From assembly GCF_020829625.1 (NCBI RefSeq), contig NZ_JAIVFX010000009.1, forward strand, positions 1-64,000: 64,000 nt of DNA, read 5' to 3'. The position numbers were made by a program, and so were the translations under genes. The notes under the pieces were generated by a model. That model was given only the letters and a program-made list of their open reading frames with translations, was not told where the DNA came from and ran no database searches. Numbering within the stretch: position 1 is the first letter of the stretch; every line of letters begins with the position of its first letter. Shown in pieces: positions 58,801-64,000 of this stretch. Origin of the DNA: Nostoc sp. XA010 (GTDB taxonomy: Bacteria; Cyanobacteriota; Cyanobacteriia; Cyanobacteriales; Nostocaceae).

Positions 58801-61800
58801 TTGCGAATTTCCAGGTTGATCAAATAAATCAACAACAGTTATCAGCACCTTTAAACGCAGATTTACCCGCTCCCTTAACAAAAAATCAACAGAGTCAATT
58901 AGCCTTAGATTTACGTGAAGTTCTAGAACAAAAGCTTCCTGAATACATGATACCTGCTGCTTTTGTGGTACTAGAAGCCTTGCCAATAAACCCTAATGGT
59001 AAGTTAGATCGGCAGGCATTACCAGCACCAGAAGCGACACAGCTATTATCTGAATCAGGTTTTATTGCTCCTTCAACAGCAATTGAAGAGATGCTAGTAA
59101 ATATCTGGACAGAGGTATTAGGAATTGAAAATATAGGCATTCATCATAATTTTTTTAATTTGGGAGGACATTCCTTACTAGCAACTCGTCTGGTTTCCCA
59201 AATACGGCAAGCTTTTCAAATAGAACTTCCTTTGCGTCGCATCTTTGAAAAACCAACAATAGCTGGGTTAGCTAAAGATATTGAAAAAGCTACCAAAGCT
59301 AACTTGGGAGTTGAAGCAACAAAGATTGAACGAATTGAGCGATCGCCACATTTACCCTTATCATTTGCTCAACAGCGATTCTGGTTTTTAGCTCAGTTAG
59401 AAATGCACAGTTCTTCCTATAATATGCCCAGTGCTGTGCGTTTGCAGGGACAACTGAATATAGAAGCCTTACAACAAAGTTTCAATGATATTTTACGCCG
59501 TCACGAAGCTTTACGAACTAATTTTCAAACCATTGAAGGGCAACCTGTGGCGGTTATCTTACCACCAACATCAGTACAATTGCCAATATTAGATATTAGT
59601 AATTTGCCTGTAAATCAACAAGAGTTAGAAGTTCAACAACAAGCAATCGAGGAAGCACAACAACCCTTTGATTTGAACGATGGTTTTTTACTCCGAGTCA
59701 AATTACTGCGCCTGAGCGAACAAGAACACGTATTACTTTTGACAATGCATCACATCGCCTCTGATGCTTGGTCAACAGATATTTTAGTACGTGAATTTGC
59801 CACCCTTTATCAAGCTTTTCGTGAAGAACAACCCGCACCATTAGCTGAATTACCCATTCAATATGTCGATTTTGCAGCTTGGCAACGACAATGGTTGCAA
59901 GGAGAGAGACTAGAGTCGCAGGTATCTTATTGGCGAAAGCAGTTAGAGGGCGTACCAAAATTATTAGAGTTACCAACAGATTTCCCCCGTCCGCCCGTTC
60001 AAAGCTTCCGAGGTGCAACCTATACTTTTGAGTTATCCCAGCAGCTATCTGTAGCCTTAAATCATTTGAGTCAGCAACAGGGAACCACCTTGTTTATGAC
60101 ATTGCTAGCAGCTTTTCAAACCCTACTATACCGTTACACTGGTAGCGAAGATATTGCGATCGGTTCGCCAATTGGTAGCCGCAATCGAGCAGAGCTTGAA
60201 GGGCTTATTGGATTATTTATCAATACTTTAGTACTGCGGACTAACTTAGCTGGTAATCCCACCTTTGAACAGTTACTAAATCAGGTGCGTTCAGTCGCCC
60301 TATCAGCCTATGCATACCAGGATTTACCCTTTGAGTTGTTGGTAGAGGAACTGCAACCCCAACGAAACTTGAGCTACACACCACTATTTCAAGTGATGTT
60401 TGTGCTGCAAAATGCACCGATGTCAGCTTTAGAATTGCCGAATTTGACTTTGAGTTTATTGGAAGGGAATGGTATTACTGCTAAATTTGATTTAACCCTA
60501 GACATGACAGAAACACAGTCAGGGTTAATAGGAACTTTTGAATACAATAGCGATTTATTCCAAGAAAGCACAATCAAGCGGATGGCTGGGCATTTACAAA
60601 CGCTGCTAGAAGCAATTGTGACTAATCCACAGCAGCGTTTATCCCAGTTACCACTATTAACCGCGCCAGAAGAGTATCAATTATTACAAAAATGGAACGA
60701 CACAGAAGTTGCCTATCCTGTGAATAAATGTATCCATGAACTATTTGAGCAACAGGTAGAACTCACACCCGACGCAGTTGCAGTTGTTTATGAAAATCAG
60801 CAATTAACCTATCGAGAATTAAATCAAAGAGTAAATCAACTCGCCCACTATCTGCAAAAACTGGGAGTACAGCCGGAAGTATTAGTAGGGATTTGTGTAG
60901 AGCGTTCTCTGGAAATGGTGATTGGGTTACTCGCCATCCTCAAAGCTGGAGGAGCTTATGTACCCCTTGACCCTAATTATCCCCAACAACGCTTAGAATA
61001 TATACTACAAGATACTCAAGCCCCAGTATTACTAACTCAAGCCTCATTAGTAGAGGTATTGCCACAGCATCAAGGGCAAGTAGTTTGTCTAGATAGTGAT
61101 TGGCATCTGATAGCTCAACAAAGCCAAAATAATTTATATTCCGAACTCACAACTGAGAACTTAGCTTATATTATTTATACTTCTGGTTCCACGGGCAAAC
61201 CAAAAGGTGTACAAATTCCTCACCTTGCTCTGAGCAACTTTTTGTACTCCATGAACGAAACCCCAGGTTTAACATCTGAAGACAAATTACTAGCAGTTAC
61301 AACTTATTCCTTTGATATTGCCGCATTAGAGATTTTTCTACCCATCATAGTTGGTGCTTGTTTGATAGTCGCTAGTCAAGAAATTATCTCCGATGGCAAC
61401 CAGTTGTTAGCAAAAATCAAAGACTCAAAAGCGACAGTCATGCAAGCCACACCAGCAACATGGCAGTTACTTTTGGTAGCAGGTTGGGATGGAGACAGTC
61501 AATTAAAAATTATTTGTGGTGGAGAAGCTTTATCCGCACCTTTAGCGAGTAAATTATTAGAACGCTGTAGTTCTGTTTGGAATATGTACGGCCCGACGGA
61601 AACCACTATTTGGTCAGCCGCTAGCCGGATAGAAACTGTTAACGACACCGTACCAATTAGTTGTCCAATTGCCAACACACAACTTTACATCCTCGACCAA
61701 TACAATCAGTTGGTTCCTGTAGGTATAGCAGGCGAGTTGTGTATTGGTGGGGTGGGACTGGCACGAGGTTATTTTCAACGTCCAGATTTGACAGCAGAGA

Positions 61801-64000
61801 AATTTATTCCCAATCCCTTTAACGATGAACCATCTGCGCGTTTATATAAAACGGGGGACTTAGCTCGCTATTTACCCAATGGCGAAATAGAATATATTGG
61901 TCGAATTGACCATCAGGTAAAAATCCGGGGTTTCCGCATCGAATTGGGCGAAATTGATGCTGTCATCAACCAACATCCATCGATATCTGCGAGTGTGGTT
62001 ATTGTTCGAGAAGATGGAACCGAGAATAAAAGCTTAGTAGCTTATATAACTGTCCAGCCACAGCAGACAATCGCAATTCCCGAACTGCGTCGCTTTTTAG
62101 AATCAAAACTGCCAAATTATATGGTGCCAACGGCTATTGTGGTGTTAAAGGTGTTACCCTTGACACCCAATGGCAAGATAGACAGACGAGCATTACCAGC
62201 ACCTGACCTAACACAACTAATATCTGAATCTAATTTTGTCGCTCCTTCCACACCAGTAGAAGAAATGCTAGCTGGAATTTGGGCGCAGGTACTTGGTTTA
62301 GAAAAGATAGGCGTAAACGATAACTTCTTTGATTTGGGGGGACATTCCTTAATTGCAACTCGTGTTATGTCTCAGATACGGCAAGTATTTGAGGTTGAGA
62401 TACCTTTACGTCGCTTGTTTGAGTTGCCAACAGTAAGCGAGTTAGCCAAAGAGATTCAAACAGCGATTAACGCCGACAAAAGATTAGAAGTACCGCCCAT
62501 CAAACCCATTGCGAGATCGCAACAATTACCCCTATCTTTTGCCCAACAGCGATTATGGTTTTTGAGCGAGTTAGAGCCAAATAGCCCTTTTTACAATATT
62601 CCTGCGGCTGTGCGCTTAGAAGGACAATTGAATCTCGCAGCACTAGAACAGAGTTTTAATGAAATTCTCCGCCGTCACGAAGTCTTGCGAACTAATTTTC
62701 GGACAGTTGCAGGGCAAGCCATAGCCGTTATTTCGCCAGCAACACCGCAGTTATTATCAGTAATTGACCTGAGCGAATTACCTCCGGCTCAACAAGAAAC
62801 CCAGGTTAGACAACTAGCCTTAGCAGAGGCGCAACAGCCATTTAACCTTGAGGCTGACACTCTGCTACGAGTGAAATTACTCCGCCTGAGTGAACAGGAA
62901 TATGTGACACTCTTGACCATGCATCACATTGTCTCTGATGGTTGGTCAATAGATGTGCTAGTGCGTGAACTAGCAACACTTTATCAAGCTTTTTCCCAGA
63001 GGCAACCGTCACCTTTACTTGAAATTGAAATTCAGTATGCAGACTTCGCCGCTTGGCAGAGACAATGGCTTGAGAAAGAAGTACTAGAATCCCAGCTTGC
63101 TTACTGGCGAAAACAGCTAGATGGTGCGCCAGCAGTCCTAGAGTTACCAACTGACTATCCGCGACCAGCTATTCAATCCTCCCGTGGTGCCACCTATTCT
63201 TTCTGTTTGTCAAAAGACCAATCTCTGGCACTAAAATCTTTGAGTCGGCAACAGGGAAGCACGTTATTCATGACCTTGCTGGCAGCTTTTAAGACATTAC
63301 TACACCGCTACACTGGCAGCAATGATATTGTCATAGGTTCTCCCATCGCTAATCGTAACTACAACCAGATAGAAGGGTTAATTGGTTTCTTTGTCAATAC
63401 CCTAGTGTTGCGAACTAATCTTGGAGGCAATCCCAGTTTTTCAGAGGTGCTGCATCGAGTCAAAGAAGTAGCTTTAGGGGCTTATACCCACCAAGATACG
63501 CCTTTTGAACTTCTAATAGAAAAAATGCAGCCACAGCGAGACTTAAGCCATACACCTCTATTTCAGGTGATGTTTGTGCTGCAAAATGCACAAAACTCAG
63601 AGATTGAGTTAACGGGTTTGACTTTAAGTACTCTCGAAACTGACAGTGGTACTGCGAAGTTCGATTTGACTCTAGATATGAGAGAGACAGAAGAGGGATT
63701 AGTAGGCACTCTAGAGTACAGTATCGACTTATTCGAGCCGCAAACTATACAAAGCATGGCAGGGCATTTACAGACATTATTAGGTAGTATCATTGCCAAT
63801 CCAGAGCAACGACTTTCGGAATTATCCCTGTTAACAGCAGCTGAACAAAGCCAACTATTAGCAGACTGGAATCAAACTCAGGTTGAGTATTCCTCAGATC
63901 AGTGCATCCATCAACTATTTGAAGCACAGGTAGAACGTACACCAGATGCAGTAGCAGTAGTATTTGAAAATGAGCAACTTACCTATCGCCAACTCAATCA
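55896..64000 (+). CDS. NRPS, at least C-A-PCP-C-A-PCP-C-A (runs off the window)
   Basis: This open frame of more than 2700 codons reaches the right edge. C1 (HHIVSDG about residue 181), A1 (about 530-1035), PCP1 (NLGGHSLLA), C2 (HHIASDA, nt 59748-59768), A2 (about 1610-2105), PCP2 (DLGGHSLIA), C3 (HHIVSDG), then the start of A3. The A1 code reads D-V-G-E-L-V-S-I-D-K, which I cannot assign. The A2 code reads D-I-L-Q-I-G-M-I-W-K, close to the glycine-type DILQLGLIWK. C2 has Ala for the last Gly of HHxxxDG. C1 contains a short repeat-derived insertion (56522-56568). No epimerase or thioesterase is in the visible part. Confidence 0.93.
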   Translation, partial: MNNKKNDISIKRSQLSPAKQALLEKRLRGEYKSDNQEKFIPCRSQHNPVPLSFAQQRLWFLAQLEPDNPFYNVSAIASLKGKLNFKALQDSFQEIINRHEALRCNFKTIEDKPVAFIYPTKSLLLPVLDISELPINQQAAEVQKLASQEAQDPFDISRDLLLRVKLLRLNPEEHILLFTMHHIVSDGWSIGVLIHELATLYQAFCDDKTSLRDASHSLLPQRGTSLPELPIQYGDFAIWQQEYLQGAALTAQKNYWKRQLGGALPVLQLPTDYPRPAVQSYKGNNYCFTIPKYLTTALKILSQQAGATLFMSLLTAFKILLYRYSQENDIIVGTAIANRNLPQIEKLIGFFVNTLVLRTDVSGNPSFLDLLARVKEVTLDAYTHQDLPFEKLVEEIQPERNLSHNPLFQVWFALNNSPMPALQIGELTLTISEAERATAQFDLSLDMVEREEELIGTFEYSSDLFDADTITRITEHFQNLLAGIVANPEQHIASLPLLTKAAENDLLWKWNNNKFEYPQKQCIHQLFETCVNKTPNAVAIVFQQQRLTYQELNNKANQIAHYLHSLGVNQNLLVGICVDRSVEMIVALLGVLKAGGAYVPLDPAYPEERLSFMLSDSQVSVLLTQQRLVSSLAIENVPVVCLDRDWEIISQQSQVNPATHSSPDDLAYVIYTSGSTGKSKGVAIAHRSLVNKFYAWDKAYQLDCLTSHLQMANFAFDVFSGDVIRALCSGAKLVLCPREWLLEAENLYQLMLAEEVDSAEFVPVVLKNLVQYLERTQQNLHFMSLLVVGSDTLYVKEYQEFQRFCGKQTRLINSYGVTEATIDSTYFEVTEINLSENGLVPIGRPFANTEIYILDPYLQPVPVGIPGELYIGGEGLAQGYLNRPDLTKEKFILWNGEKRLYKTGDKAKYLADGNIEFLGRLDYQIKLRGYRIELGEIEAVIKQHPYVGEAVVIAREDVPGDQRLVAYFIANFQVDQINQQQLSAPLNADLPAPLTKNQQSQLALDLREVLEQKLPEYMIPAAFVVLEALPINPNGKLDRQALPAPEATQLLSESGFIAPSTAIEEMLVNIWTEVLGIENIGIHHNFFNLGGHSLLATRLVSQIRQAFQIELPLRRIFEKPTIAGLAKDIEKATKANLGVEATKIERIERSPHLPLSFAQQRFWFLAQLEMHSSSYNMPSAVRLQGQLNIEALQQSFNDILRRHEALRTNFQTIEGQPVAVILPPTSVQLPILDISNLPVNQQELEVQQQAIEEAQQPFDLNDGFLLRVKLLRLSEQEHVLLLTMHHIASDAWSTDILVREFATLYQAFREEQPAPLAELPIQYVDFAAWQRQWLQGERLESQVSYWRKQLEGVPKLLELPTDFPRPPVQSFRGATYTFELSQQLSVALNHLSQQQGTTLFMTLLAAFQTLLYRYTGSEDIAIGSPIGSRNRAELEGLIGLFINTLVLRTNLAGNPTFEQLLNQVRSVALSAYAYQDLPFELLVEELQPQRNLSYTPLFQVMFVLQNAPMSALELPNLTLSLLEGNGITAKFDLTLDMTETQSGLIGTFEYNSDLFQESTIKRMAGHLQTLLEAIVTNPQQRLSQLPLLTAPEEYQLLQKWNDTEVAYPVNKCIHELFEQQVELTPDAVAVVYENQQLTYRELNQRVNQLAHYLQKLGVQPEVLVGICVERSLEMVIGLLAILKAGGAYVPLDPNYPQQRLEYILQDTQAPVLLTQASLVEVLPQHQGQVVCLDSDWHLIAQQSQNNLYSELTTENLAYIIYTSGSTGKPKGVQIPHLALSNFLYSMNETPGLTSEDKLLAVTTYSFDIAALEIFLPIIVGACLIVASQEIISDGNQLLAKIKDSKATVMQATPATWQLLLVAGWDGDSQLKIICGGEALSAPLASKLLERCSSVWNMYGPTETTIWSAASRIETVNDTVPISCPIANTQLYILDQYNQLVPVGIAGELCIGGVGLARGYFQRPDLTAEKFIPNPFNDEPSARLYKTGDLARYLPNGEIEYIGRIDHQVKIRGFRIELGEIDAVINQHPSISASVVIVREDGTENKSLVAYITVQPQQTIAIPELRRFLESKLPNYMVPTAIVVLKVLPLTPNGKIDRRALPAPDLTQLISESNFVAPSTPVEEMLAGIWAQVLGLEKIGVNDNFFDLGGHSLIATRVMSQIRQVFEVEIPLRRLFELPTVSELAKEIQTAINADKRLEVPPIKPIARSQQLPLSFAQQRLWFLSELEPNSPFYNIPAAVRLEGQLNLAALEQSFNEILRRHEVLRTNFRTVAGQAIAVISPATPQLLSVIDLSELPPAQQETQVRQLALAEAQQPFNLEADTLLRVKLLRLSEQEYVTLLTMHHIVSDGWSIDVLVRELATLYQAFSQRQPSPLLEIEIQYADFAAWQRQWLEKEVLESQLAYWRKQLDGAPAVLELPTDYPRPAIQSSRGATYSFCLSKDQSLALKSLSRQQGSTLFMTLLAAFKTLLHRYTGSNDIVIGSPIANRNYNQIEGLIGFFVNTLVLRTNLGGNPSFSEVLHRVKEVALGAYTHQDTPFELLIEKMQPQRDLSHTPLFQVMFVLQNAQNSEIELTGLTLSTLETDSGTAKFDLTLDMRETEEGLVGTLEYSIDLFEPQTIQSMAGHLQTLLGSIIANPEQRLSELSLLTAAEQSQLLADWNQTQVEYSSDQCIHQLFEAQVERTPDAVAVVFENEQLTYRQLN
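56522..56568. repeat. short dispersed repeat inserted in frame in the C1 domain
   Basis: The stretch CTCTGCGAGACGCTTCGCAT, then AGCTTGCTTCCCCAAAGGGG, resembles a dispersed repeat of Nostoc-type genomes. It codes for about SLRDASHSLLPQRGT between LYQAFCDDK and LPELPIQYGDF. The other two C domains of this protein lack it (FREEQPAPLAELPIQY; FSQRQPSPLLEIEIQY). Confidence 0.75.

Noticed and set aside
37903..64000. Microcystin- or nostopeptolide-type cluster
   Set aside because: The FAAL start, KS-AT-MT without KR, and the FkbH cassette do not fit the gene order of those clusters as I know them.

Overview
The window looks like chromosomal DNA of a filamentous, heterocyst-type cyanobacterium (Nostoc/Anabaena relatives). 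This rests on moderate-to-low GC, very many GCGATCGC (HIP1) octamers, cyanobacterial gene families (a PrcA-type calcium protease, a beta-carbonic anhydrase with a C-terminal extension, an AMIN-domain TonB receptor, a PEP-CTERM protein, FAAL-initiated NRPS/PKS) and gene-poor spacers full of short dispersed repeats and MITE-like elements. The species assignment is inference; no rRNA or tRNA gene is visible.

Region 1 (1-37 kb) is mostly housekeeping and accessory genes. From left to right: decayed fragments; a minus-strand trio (radical SAM, CPXCG zinc-ribbon, SRPBCC); a SemiSWEET transporter; a DUF4351 protein; a large TPR protein; thiC under a TPP riboswitch; a GT39-type glycosyltransferase; the protease prcA, facing away from a gene that resembles its propeptide alone; a Rieske protein; hspA; a GT2; carbonic anhydrase; phosphoglucomutase; a TonB-like protein; a PEP-CTERM pseudogene cut by a MITE; a tRNA-dihydrouridine synthase; a hydrolase; and small membrane or unknown proteins.

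Region 2 (27.4-37 kb) is an iron/siderophore transport set on the plus strand: two FecCD permeases and their ATPase, an AMIN-plug-barrel TonB-dependent receptor, a FecB-type lipoprotein, a DUF1636 cysteine protein and an MFS exporter. A dead fragment of a second FecCD gene, itself split by a MITE, lies inside this set.

Region 3 (37.9 kb to the right edge) is a modular biosynthetic cluster, all on the plus strand. It begins with FAAL-ACP-C-A-PCP (fatty-acid activation plus one amino acid, code read as alanine-like). Next come a PKS with KS-AT-KR-ACP, a PKS with KS-AT-MT-ACP, and a four-gene cassette (3-hydroxyacyl-CoA dehydrogenase, stand-alone ACP, acyl-CoA dehydrogenase, FkbH-like HAD protein). 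That cassette is the set known to make hydroxymalonyl-/methoxymalonyl-ACP from a glycolytic C3 acid. The last gene is an NRPS of at least C-A-PCP-C-A-PCP-C-A that runs off the window; its second A domain reads glycine-like. The overlapping stop/start codons of the first three megasynthase genes imply one transcript. The inferred product is a fatty-acylated peptide-polyketide carrying an alpha-oxygenated ketide unit. Because TonB uptake and MFS export genes lie immediately upstream, a siderophore role is the leading hypothesis, but it is not proven by the sequence.

Mobile and repeat biology is rich: at least five MITE-like families with terminal inverted repeats, one with a clean 5-bp target duplication inside a reconstructable gene, and short repeats inserted in frame inside two megasynthase genes.
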